Of a stretch of DNA of 64,000 nucleotides, positions 54,233 to 64,000 are shown piece by piece; position 1 is the stretch's first letter, and the number at the start of each line of letters is the position of its first letter. Source of the DNA: Nitrospiraceae bacterium (GTDB lineage: Bacteria; Nitrospirota; Nitrospiria; Nitrospirales; UBA8639); assembly GCA_020632635.1 (NCBI GenBank), contig JACKFE010000001.1, positions 888,501-952,500 of the forward strand, read 5' to 3'. The notes under the pieces are model-generated. The model did not search any database. It had not been told where the DNA came from and saw only the letters and a program-made list of their open reading frames with translations. Both the position numbers and the translations under genes were made by a program.

Positions 54233-55484
54233 TTTTGAATACAGAGGAAATGAATTATTTTGTGAAGACGTACCGGTACGAGAAATCGTCCAGCAAGTAG
54301 GCTCCCCTTGTTATATCTACAGTCACCGGACTCTTCTCCGCCATTTTCTCGCCTTCGAGGATGCCTTCAAAAACATTCCACATCTTGTCGCCTTTGCCAT
54401 GAAAGCGAATTCCAATTTGGCTGTGTTACGCGTATTGGCACGAGAAGGCTGTGGAGCAGATATCGTGTCAGGAGGTGAATTATTTCGTGCCTTAAAAGCT
54501 GGGGTACCTCCTCAAAAAATGGTGTTTGCGGGAGTGGGGAAATCCGCAGAAGAAATCCAATTTGCATTGAAATCAAATATTCTCATGTTCAACGTCGAGT
54601 CCCCCGGTGAGTTACTCCACATTAATGAAGTCGCCGGCTCGTTGGGCATGCGAGCGAGAGTCGCCTTGCGCATTAATCCCGACATTGATCCTCAAACACA
54701 TCCCTACATTTCTACTGGTCTCAAGAAAAGCAAATTTGGCATTCGAGCGGATCGGGCTCTTGAAGAATTTGACATTGCTCAACAACTTCCACATATCGAC
54801 GTCGTCGGGGTTCATAAGCATATTGGCTCTCAACTGACAAAAATTAATCCCTTTGTGGACGCTTTGAAAAAAATTCTTGAATTGATCGGCGTCCTGCAAA
54901 CCAAAGGATTCAACATTCAATACCTGAATATCGGCGGGGGGTTGGGTATTACCTACTCGGATGAAACACCTCCACACCCGAAGGATTTGGCGGCCGCTAT
55001 TTCTCCCTTATTGGCCACGGTGAATTGTCATTTGATTATGGAACCCGGACGATCAATAGTCGGCAATGCTGGCATTCTGGTAACCAAAGTCTTATACAAT
55101 AAAGAGGCCGAAACCAAACGCTTTGTCATCGTTGACGCAGCCATGAATGACTTGCTTCGCCCAAGTTTGTATGACGCCCATCATGATATTTTACCGGTCC
55201 TCAAGGATGAATCGGCTCCTGTGAATGCGGTCGATGTCGTGGGTCCCATCTGTGAATCGGGGGATTTTTTAGCGAAAGATCGAAAAATGGGACAGCTCAA
55301 ACAGGGCGACCTACTCGCCGTCATGAGCGCTGGAGCCTATGGCTTCACGATGTCCTCCAACTACAATTCCCGGCCCAGGGTCCCTGAGGTCCTGATCAAA
55401 GGGCAAGCCATCATGATCATTCGCCAACGGGAAAGTTATGAGGATCTCATTCGAGGAGAATCGATTCCCGAAGTGTTGGCATGA
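54225..55484 (+). CDS. lysA: Diaminopimelate decarboxylase
   Basis: A 419-residue PLP enzyme converting meso-DAP to lysine. FAMKANSNLAVLRVLA has the PLP Lys; GADIVSGGELFRAL and ARVALRINPDIDPQTHPYIS follow; GGGLGITY and MEPGRSIVGNAGILV bind phosphate; GPICESGDFLAKDR has the active-site Cys. The start at MHDFEYRG lies inside the previous stop (8-bp overlap); a longer start gives 425 residues. Confidence 0.97.
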   Translation: MHDFEYRGNELFCEDVPVREIVQQVGSPCYIYSHRTLLRHFLAFEDAFKNIPHLVAFAMKANSNLAVLRVLAREGCGADIVSGGELFRALKAGVPPQKMVFAGVGKSAEEIQFALKSNILMFNVESPGELLHINEVAGSLGMRARVALRINPDIDPQTHPYISTGLKKSKFGIRADRALEEFDIAQQLPHIDVVGVHKHIGSQLTKINPFVDALKKILELIGVLQTKGFNIQYLNIGGGLGITYSDETPPHPKDLAAAISPLLATVNCHLIMEPGRSIVGNAGILVTKVLYNKEAETKRFVIVDAAMNDLLRPSLYDAHHDILPVLKDESAPVNAVDVVGPICESGDFLAKDRKMGQLKQGDLLAVMSAGAYGFTMSSNYNSRPRVPEVLIKGQAIMIIRQRESYEDLIRGESIPEVLA

Positions 55485-55556
55485 ATCATAGACTCCTCTC
55501 AACCATCAAGTCCTCTGTTCAGGGCAGTTTCGTTTTTTTATTTTGAGGTACACGCT

Positions 55557-56435
55557 ATGTTTTCCGGTTCTTATGTTGCCATTGTAACCCCGTTTTCTAA
55601 GGGAAAGTTTGACGAAAAAGGCATGGCCGATCTTGTTGAATTTCAAATCGCTCAAGGCACACACGGTATTGTCCCTTGCGGCACCACCGGAGAATCGGCC
55701 ACGTTAAGCCCTCAAGAGCATGAACGAGTAATCGCGGCGACCGTTGAAATGGTCAATAAACGGGTTCCGGTCATTGCGGGAACCGGCTCGAATTCTACAG
55801 ATGAAGCCGTGGCCTTCACCAAACATGCGAAAGGGGCCGGAGTGGACGGTGCCCTCTTGATTACCCCTTATTACAACAAACCACCACAGGAAGGCCTGTA
55901 TCGACACTTTGAAACAGTAGCTAAGGCCGTGGATCTCCCGCTAATCCTATACAACATTCCCGGTCGAACCAGCGTTAACATGGTTCCGGCTACCGTCGCA
56001 CGGCTTTCACACATTGAAACCATTGTTGGCATCAAAGAGGGAAGCGGATCACTACAACAGGTTTCAGATATTATTCAACAGAGCAAACCGGGGTTTCTCG
56101 TCCTATCTGGGGACGATGCGCTCACTCTTCCCATGATGGCGATTGGAGGGAAAGGGGTAATTACAGTCACGGCCAATGTAGCCCCCAAGGATATGGCTGC
56201 CATGGTGACGGCCGCTCTTACCGGTGATTTTGAGAAGGCTCGCATGCTCCATTACAAACTGACTCCTTTGTTCAACGCTCTCTTTTTGGAAACCAATCCT
56301 ATTCCAGTGAAAGCCGCATTGGCTATGATGGGTAAAGGCATGGATGAAGTGAGATTACCGCTTACGCCATTGGCTCAAGAATTCCGCTCTAAACTCAAAG
56401 GAGCGTTGCAAGAAGCAGGAGTCTTGTCAGTATGA
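55557..56435 (+). CDS. dapA: 4-hydroxy-tetrahydrodipicolinate synthase
   Basis: A 292-residue class I aldolase of the lysine/DAP pathway. GTTGESATLSPQEH is the signature, ITPYYNKPPQEGLYRHF has the catalytic Tyr, YNIPGRTSVNM the second, VGIKEGSG the Schiff-base Lys. Length normal. Overlaps dapB by 4 bp. Confidence 0.98.
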   Translation: MFSGSYVAIVTPFSKGKFDEKGMADLVEFQIAQGTHGIVPCGTTGESATLSPQEHERVIAATVEMVNKRVPVIAGTGSNSTDEAVAFTKHAKGAGVDGALLITPYYNKPPQEGLYRHFETVAKAVDLPLILYNIPGRTSVNMVPATVARLSHIETIVGIKEGSGSLQQVSDIIQQSKPGFLVLSGDDALTLPMMAIGGKGVITVTANVAPKDMAAMVTAALTGDFEKARMLHYKLTPLFNALFLETNPIPVKAALAMMGKGMDEVRLPLTPLAQEFRSKLKGALQEAGVLSV

Positions 56436-57244
56436 ACAACGCAGTCAGAACAATCATCACAGGCGCAGCAGGGCGGATGGGGAAAAGGCTTGTGGCCTTA
56501 GCTCAGGAAACAGAAGGATTAACTTTGGCGGGGGCTATTGAAATGAAAGGCCATCCAGCTTTAGGGAACGATGTAGGTGAAGTCGCCCAAATTGGGCGAG
56601 TCAACATCCCTCTCACTGACGACCTGGGTTCTTGCCTTCCAAAGAGTGACGTCGTGATTGACTTCACCGGACCCGCTTCCTGTTTAACCACCCTTCAACA
56701 AGTTGCCTCTGCCTCTAAGGCCATGGTCATCGGCACAACAGGATTTTCTGAGGAGGAACTTGCAAGACTCAAGCTGTTAGCGGCTCAAATTCCGTGCGTG
56801 TTTTCTCCTAACATGAGCGTTGGCATAAATGTTCTGATCAGTACGGTTGGGAAAATCGCCAAATCCTTGGGAGAGCCCTACAATATCGAAGTCATTGAAG
56901 CGCACCATAACAAGAAAAAAGATGCTCCAAGCGGAACGGCTCTCAGATTGGCCGAAGCCTTAGCCGAAGGCATGCAATGGGATCTAAAAGAGGTAGGGGT
57001 CTATGCCAGGCACGGCATTACAGGAGAACGAAAAACTCGAGAAATTGGAATGCAGACCATTCGGGCCGGCGATATCGTCGGTGACCATACCATCCTATTT
57101 GGTGGCCCAGGAGAACGCATTGAAATCACTCATCGCGCTCATACTCGAGACACCTTTGCCCGTGGCGCCCTCCGCGCTGCCGCTTGGGTGGTCAATAAGC
57201 CACCTGGATTATATTCCATGGCAGATGTCCTCGATCTAACCTGA
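56432..57244 (+). CDS. dapB: 4-hydroxy-tetrahydrodipicolinate reductase
   Basis: A 270-residue NAD(P)H reductase. TGAAGRMGKRLV binds the cofactor, EAHHNKKKDAPSGTALRLAE is the family signature with the catalytic His and Lys. Starts within the dapA stop (ATGA). Last gene of the arg-dap run. Confidence 0.98.
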   Translation: MNNAVRTIITGAAGRMGKRLVALAQETEGLTLAGAIEMKGHPALGNDVGEVAQIGRVNIPLTDDLGSCLPKSDVVIDFTGPASCLTTLQQVASASKAMVIGTTGFSEEELARLKLLAAQIPCVFSPNMSVGINVLISTVGKIAKSLGEPYNIEVIEAHHNKKKDAPSGTALRLAEALAEGMQWDLKEVGVYARHGITGERKTREIGMQTIRAGDIVGDHTILFGGPGERIEITHRAHTRDTFARGALRAAAWVVNKPPGLYSMADVLDLT

Positions 57245-57322
57245 AAATTTTCGCCAAGGTCCACTTTATTCCGTTGATCCTTGAGTCGGGTCTGTTCTGT
57301 ACAGCACATCGGGATTCTTTCA

Positions 57323-57352
57323 TTGACAAACCAAAAGGGCGCGTGCTTTTAT
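57323..57352 (+). promoter_or_regulatory. Candidate sigma-70 promoter
   Basis: TTGACA at 57323-57328 is a perfect -35. The best -10 at 17-18 bases is CTTTTA/TTTTAT, which is weak. It lies ~100 bases upstream of the small acidic protein gene, which also has AAGGAGG. Confidence 0.35.
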
Positions 57353-57450
57353 CGTTGAAGAGTCGTACGGATATTTAATTGGGATATGCGACTTTCTCTA
57401 ACCTGTAAAGCAGATTTTGCTAGATAAACGAATTAAGGAGGCCGGTTTCA

Positions 57451-57687
57451 ATGGATATATTCGGGAAAGTCCCACTGGTAGAAGTTCCCATCCATCTCAC
57501 GCCTGACCAAAAGAAATGGCTGGATAAAATGGTGGAAGAGGGGCGAATTGCCATTCCCCCGGGCGGAACTTTAGAAAAAGGGTCGGTCATCTCGATGTTC
57601 ATTCGGATGCTGATTCATAACGCCATGGAAGAGCAAGCCAGGCAAGCAGCCCTCGAAGCTGAAGACGAAGATGACGACGATGAATAA
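57451..57687 (+). CDS. Small acidic hypothetical protein
   Basis: A 78-residue soluble protein with a helical core (PDQKKWLDKMVEEGRIAIP, SVISMFIRMLIHNAMEEQ) and a poly-acidic end (EAEDEDDDDE). It may be DNA- or protein-binding, but I do not recognise it. AAGGAGG lies ~10 bases before the ATG. A strong inverted repeat follows the stop. Confidence 0.65.
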   Translation: MDIFGKVPLVEVPIHLTPDQKKWLDKMVEEGRIAIPPGGTLEKGSVISMFIRMLIHNAMEEQARQAALEAEDEDDDDE

Positions 57688-57703
57688 CACCCAATTTCTT
57701 TCA

Positions 57704-57734
57704 CCTATGAAAACTCCACTGAAGTTTTCATAGG
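57704..57734. terminator. Bidirectional stem-loop between convergent genes
   Basis: CCTATGAAAACT and AGTTTTCATAGG form a perfect 12-bp stem with a 7-base loop between the small acidic gene and the convergent aldehyde dehydrogenase gene. The T-run is weak on both strands, so efficiency is uncertain. Confidence 0.6.
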
Positions 57735-57768
57735 CTCTTCTCATCCAGACGACATCATTACCCTTTTC

Positions 57769-59277
57769 TCAACTTAACTTTGCGCAAACCGACTTCACTT
57801 CCGTATAGAGATCCAATGCTTCGTGCCCCATCTCACGTCCCCAACCGGACTGCTTGTACCCACCAAACGGCAGTGACGCGTCGAAAATGTTATGGCAATT
57901 GATCCAGACGGTTCCCGCGCGTAATTGAGCAGCCAATCGATGGGCCTTATTAATATCTTGCGTCCAAATCGCTGACGCTAAACCGTAAATACTGTCATTG
58001 GCTTTGGCGATGACCTCTTCCACGTTCGTAAACGGTTCGGCACAGACCACTGGACCGAAAATTTCCTCTTGGATGACTTTCATGGATGAGTGAGTCTTGA
58101 CCAAGACGGTCGGCTCCACAAAATAGCCTTTATCCCCCAATCGCTTCCCGCCGGTCACCGCTTCGGCCCCTTCCGCCATTCCCGATTCCAAATATCCTAA
58201 GACCCGGCGTTGTTGTTCATCTGAGACCAGAGGTCCCATCTGAGTAGCAGGGTCCAGTCCAGGACCGAGTTTGATCTGCCTGGCCTGATCAGCCACGCCA
58301 GCGATGACTTTGTCAAAAATGGTTTTTTCCACGTACAGTCGTGACCCTGCGCAGCAACATTGGCCATGATTAAAAAATATGGCACTCGCCACCCCTGGAA
58401 TACCCGAATCCAGGTCGGCATCAGGCAACACCACACTCGGGGATTTTCCACCAAGTTCCAGTGTGACTTTCTTCAGATTTCCTGCGGCAGCGTTGACGAT
58501 TAATTTGCCCACCTCAGTCGATCCCGTAAACGCCACTTTATCCACATGTGGATGAGCTGCCAGCGCTCCACCGGCGGTTTCTCCATAACCGGGGACAATG
58601 TTGACGACTCCTTCGGGGAACCCTGCTTCCATAATGAGTTCCCCCAAACGCAGGGCGGACAAAGGGGTTTGTTCGGCTGGTTTCACAACTACAGTACATC
58701 CCACGGCCAAAGCGGGTCCGAGTTTCCAGGCCGCCATGAGGAGAGGAAAATTCCAGGGAATAATTTGGCCTACAACGCCGACCGGCTCACGAAGCGTATA
58801 GGCCAGGAACTGCGCCCCGGGCAAATACGGTACGGAAATCGGGATCGTACTCCCTTCAATTTTGGTCGCCCAGCCAGCCATATATCTGAATAGATCCACT
58901 GCCAAAGGAATATCAGCAGCCCGTGCGATCGTTAGAGGTTTCCCATTATCAAGCGATTCTAATTGTGCAAACTCTTCACGATTGGATTCAAGCATGTCCG
59001 CTAAACGCCAGATAAGCTTTCCTCTATCGGAAGGGGTCATTTTCCGCCAGGGACCATGGTCAAACGCCTGCCTGGCCGCCCGTACGGCCAAGTCGATATC
59101 CGCTTGGTCCCCTTCGGCAACCTCAGCCATGGCCTCTCCGGTCGCAGGATTAAAAACGGGAAAGGTTTTGCCTGATTGGGCATTAATCCATTTCCCGGCA
59201 ATCAACATTTTTTGGGGTTTGGCAACAAAGCGTTGGACGGGTTCAATCAATTGTTCTGGGAGAGTCGCGGTTTTCAT
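57769..59277 (-). CDS. NAD(P)-dependent aldehyde dehydrogenase
   Basis: A ~502-residue ALDH of the betaine-aldehyde/retinal (class 1/2) type. IIPWNFPLLMAAWKLGPAL binds substrate, FTGSTEVGKLI the cofactor, VTLELGGKSPSVVLPD has the general-base Glu, and FNHGQCCCAGSRL the catalytic Cys. The C-terminal LPFGGYKQSGWGREMGHEAL is typical. Substrate not decidable. AAGGAG precedes the second ATG (MKTATL), which is preferred over an ATG two codons earlier. Confidence 0.93.
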   Translation of the reverse strand: MKTATLPEQLIEPVQRFVAKPQKMLIAGKWINAQSGKTFPVFNPATGEAMAEVAEGDQADIDLAVRAARQAFDHGPWRKMTPSDRGKLIWRLADMLESNREEFAQLESLDNGKPLTIARAADIPLAVDLFRYMAGWATKIEGSTIPISVPYLPGAQFLAYTLREPVGVVGQIIPWNFPLLMAAWKLGPALAVGCTVVVKPAEQTPLSALRLGELIMEAGFPEGVVNIVPGYGETAGGALAAHPHVDKVAFTGSTEVGKLIVNAAAGNLKKVTLELGGKSPSVVLPDADLDSGIPGVASAIFFNHGQCCCAGSRLYVEKTIFDKVIAGVADQARQIKLGPGLDPATQMGPLVSDEQQRRVLGYLESGMAEGAEAVTGGKRLGDKGYFVEPTVLVKTHSSMKVIQEEIFGPVVCAEPFTNVEEVIAKANDSIYGLASAIWTQDINKAHRLAAQLRAGTVWINCHNIFDASLPFGGYKQSGWGREMGHEALDLYTEVKSVCAKLS

Positions 59278-59688
59278 GGCCATTCTCCTTGGTGATGGAA
59301 CATATCTAAAATGGATGGGTCCTGCATCCGGGCGGAAATAATTGCGGCTCCTCCAAACAGAGTTTTTTCACTCTCCTCTAGGTTCAGAAATTTCACGCCA
59401 CATCCCTCCAATAGACCAACTCTTTAATTATGCCCCCTGGTCCATTTGACTGGCAATCTGCGTTAAATGCCTTCATATTTAATTGGTTTCATAAAAACTT
59501 CAGTCTTACCGTTGAAAAAAATTCTCTCTAACATTTAACAAATCCAACAGCTCGGACTTTTAAAAATAGAGTTCGCCAAAGACTGCAAAGGGTCGATGAA
59601 TTAGTATCATGGAATGAGAACTCCCATATGAGGGCAATGGGTAGTGCCCTTCATGGAGAATCGACACTGAAAAGGAGAACCCCACTTC
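59278..59688. other. Intergenic region upstream of ALDH
   Basis: 411 bases. A small hairpin ATGAGGGCA(59628)..TGCCCTTCAT lies downstream of hemL and may end its transcript. Nothing else is supported. Confidence 0.35.
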
Positions 59689-60972
59689 TTACAATGATGC
59701 GAATACGTCACACGCCGCCGAAATCGTTTGACGGATCTGAGAACGCGTATGCGTTGTGGAAAGGAACGCTGCCTCGAATTGTGAAGGAGCAAAATAGGTT
59801 CCCCGCTCTAACATGCGATGGAAGAATTTGGCATACCGTGCCGTATCCGATTTTTTCGCACTTTCGTAATCTGTGACAGGACCTTCAGTGAAAAATCCCC
59901 CCAACATAGATCCTACGCGTGTTTGAAAATAAGGAATCCCTGACTTTTTGGCCGCATCTCCTAATCCCTCCGCCAATTGTTGAGACTTTTGTTCCAATTC
60001 CTTATAGACACCCGGCTTTTTGAGCTGGCGTATGGTCTCTATTCCTGCTGCAACTGCCACGGGATTCCCCGATAATGTTCCAGCCTGATAAACGGGACCA
60101 GCCGGTGCAACCATTTGCATGATTTCTTTTTTCCCTCCATATGCCCCAATGGGTAGACCACCACCGATAATTTTCCCTAAACAAGTAAGGTCTGGCTGAA
60201 CATTAAACCGGGCCTGTGCCCCTCCCAAATGCACGCGAAACCCAGTGATGACTTCATCAAAAATAAGAAGAATTTCATATTTTTTGGTGATCATTCTGAG
60301 CCATGGTAAAAATTCCTCGTGAGGCAACACCACTCCCATATTCCCCGCCACCGGTTCAACAATGATGGCGGCTAAATTCTGAGCATGTTTATGAATGAGT
60401 TTTTCTGTTGCCTTAAAATTATTATACGGGGCAGTTAATGTCTGACGAGCAAATGACTCGGGGACTCCAGGGCTATCCGGTATTCCAAGAGTTGCCACTC
60501 CTGACCCAGCCTTCACTAATAAATGATCGGCATGCCCATGGTAGCACCCTTCAAATTTTAAGATAGCATCACGCTTGGCGTACCCCCTCGCCAACCTAAT
60601 GGCACTCATCACGGCCTCCGTGCCTGAATTGACCAACCGAACTTGCTCCATTGATGGGACGGATTGAACTATGAGTTTGGCCAACTCAACTTCCCCCTCA
60701 CAAGGAGCCCCAAAGCTTGTTCCTTGCTTAATAGCTCCAGTAATAGCCTTAAGGACGCTTGGAGGGGCATGGCCTAATATCATAGGCCCCCAAGATAGGA
60801 CATAATCCAACAATTGGTTCCCATCCACATCTTCTACAACCGCCCCTTTTGCCCTTTTCATAAAAAGAGGAGTTCCGCCTACCGACTTAAAAGCCCGAAC
60901 AGGGCTATTCACTCCACCTGGGATAAGAGATAGAGCGGATTTAAATAAAACTCCAGATTTTTTTGTCTTCAC
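59689..60972 (-). CDS. hemL: Glutamate-1-semialdehyde 2,1-aminomutase
   Basis: A 427-residue PLP enzyme making 5-aminolevulinate from glutamate-1-semialdehyde, the C5 route to heme. NSGTEAVMSAIRLARGYAKR, CYHGHADHLLVKAGSG, LIFDEVITGFRVHLGGAQ and CLGKIIGGGLPIGAYGG (Schiff-base Lys) are all present. Length normal. Confidence 0.97.
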   Translation of the reverse strand: MKTKKSGVLFKSALSLIPGGVNSPVRAFKSVGGTPLFMKRAKGAVVEDVDGNQLLDYVLSWGPMILGHAPPSVLKAITGAIKQGTSFGAPCEGEVELAKLIVQSVPSMEQVRLVNSGTEAVMSAIRLARGYAKRDAILKFEGCYHGHADHLLVKAGSGVATLGIPDSPGVPESFARQTLTAPYNNFKATEKLIHKHAQNLAAIIVEPVAGNMGVVLPHEEFLPWLRMITKKYEILLIFDEVITGFRVHLGGAQARFNVQPDLTCLGKIIGGGLPIGAYGGKKEIMQMVAPAGPVYQAGTLSGNPVAVAAGIETIRQLKKPGVYKELEQKSQQLAEGLGDAAKKSGIPYFQTRVGSMLGGFFTEGPVTDYESAKKSDTARYAKFFHRMLERGTYFAPSQFEAAFLSTTHTRSQIRQTISAACDVFASL

Positions 60973-61101
60973 CGGAGACTACCTCCCTGTTGAAAATTAA
61001 AAAGTAGACTAAATTGACCGTGCCCAGTATTCATTTTTTCTTTCCATTATCCGAAGAATAATTGAATCTGTTTAATTCTTTTGTGGATAGAGGATAAAAA
61101 T

Positions 61102-61482
61102 ATGTATTACGAACAAAGGGATCGCAACGGATTTACCATTTTGGAATGTTATGGCCGTTTCGATGAAGGGGATACTAACCAATTCTTACAAACAGTGGAA
61201 GAACTTCATGGACAGGGAAAACAAGAAATCATTGTGAACTTGACTCCAGTGTATTTTTTAGATCCAAAAATCGTAAATCTTTTTCTTTTTGCCTATGAAT
61301 TTTTTGGCTCACATGGTGGTCGACTATACTTAGTTAGCCCCCTGAGCTCCGTTAAAAACGAATTAATTCGTTCGAAAATTACAGAAACAATACCCACATT
61401 TGAAACGCTTTATGATGCCATCCACCGTCCTCATTCTGCATATTCTGAATGTTTTCCTGGTTTGGCAGGAACAAAAAAATAG
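61102..61482 (+). CDS. STAS-domain (anti-sigma-factor antagonist-like) protein
   Basis: A 126-residue single STAS domain. GRFDEGDTNQFLQTVEELHG, EIIVNLTPVYFLDPKIVN (site usually holding the phospho-Ser) and GGRLYLVSPLSS fit the fold. At the usual phosphorylation site the sequence is YFLDPKI, with Asp and no Ser, so regulation by phosphorylation is doubtful. The start follows GAGGA; a longer frame from 61081 has no site. A strong terminator follows. Confidence 0.8.
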   Translation: MYYEQRDRNGFTILECYGRFDEGDTNQFLQTVEELHGQGKQEIIVNLTPVYFLDPKIVNLFLFAYEFFGSHGGRLYLVSPLSSVKNELIRSKITETIPTFETLYDAIHRPHSAYSECFPGLAGTKK

Positions 61483-61522
61483 CGAATACATTTATTTAAT
61501 ATTTGATTTTTTGGTGGAAATA

Positions 61523-61560
61523 GAAAAGCCCAGGGATTTTATCCCTGGGCTTTTCGTTTT
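61523..61560. terminator. Bidirectional terminator of the STAS gene and rRNA operon
   Basis: GAAAAGCCCAGGGAT and ATCCCTGGGCTTTTC form a near-perfect 15-bp stem with a short TT-rich loop. On the plus strand it ends in GTTTT; on the minus strand it lies 3 bp beyond the 5S 3' end. It serves both convergent transcripts. Confidence 0.85.
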
Positions 61561-61562
61561 AA

Positions 61563-61680
<118 letters not shown>

Positions 61681-61784
61681 ATCTCTATAAGTGAGCTCTA
61701 AAAATACCGATTGAAATTTATAGCAATTATTTCAGTTCAATATTTACCCACTTTTTTAGACCATGTCTATCAAGAACAAATGTT

Positions 61785-64000
<2,216 letters not shown>

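Overview
The window is a typical chromosomal stretch of a Gram-negative bacterium at roughly 50% G+C. The gene content (c-type cytochrome, PCP_red-domain proteins, a TatA with a long tail, sigma-54 regulation, many lipoproteins) suggests Nitrospirota, most likely a Nitrospira-like organism. This is an inference from recalled protein families; no nitrite oxidoreductase or other diagnostic gene lies in the window, and the 23S gene at the right edge would settle it. I see no phage, IS transposase, plasmid gene set or CRISPR array.

Layout. 1-5 kb: 3' part of polA, a small membrane protein, exonuclease III and a phosphohexomutase. 5-12 kb: a ribosome-hibernation factor, a probably Tat-exported MsrB, then a two-gene minus-strand unit (periplasmic TPR/Sel1 protein plus CHASE2-sigma-54 activator), preceded by two copies of a non-coding repeat with terminal inverted repeats; then a methyltransferase and tRNA-Leu(GAG). 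12-20 kb: HAD phosphatase, queE, pepA, nagZ, a duplicated Cys-rich small protein, a PsiE-like membrane protein, a glutamine amidotransferase-like hydrolase and hypotheticals. 20-25.5 kb: an unusual TatA, a HEAT-repeat lipoprotein, a single-domain response regulator, a HEQAH putative metalloprotease and a methyltransferase-TPR fusion.

25.6-29.6 kb is a graveyard of envelope genes: DUF3015 with a 3' frameshift, a wrecked DUF4105 gene, a wrecked outer-membrane beta-barrel gene and a twice-frameshifted TRL-like lipoprotein. 30-38.5 kb: secreted hypothetical, TraT-like lipoprotein, HTH-metallo-beta-lactamase fusion, M50 protease, M20 peptidase, cytochrome c, der, an unassigned decayed stretch and a CopD-like protein.

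38.7-42.2 kb holds the most unusual locus: a radical SAM/SPASM protein ending in a PCP_red domain overlaps by 8 bp a protein made of two universal-stress domains, a rubredoxin-like knuckle and three PCP_red domains. 42.9-45.5 kb is the SAM cycle (metK, ahcY), then a desaturase. 47-57.2 kb is a long arginine-lysine biosynthesis run: argD, argF, argG, argH, an LptM-like lipoprotein, a B12-binding radical SAM protein with a STAS-like tail, lysA, dapA, dapB, with several 4-8 bp overlaps. The right end carries an aldehyde dehydrogenase, hemL, a STAS protein, a shared terminator, 5S rRNA and the 3' part of 23S rRNA on the minus strand.
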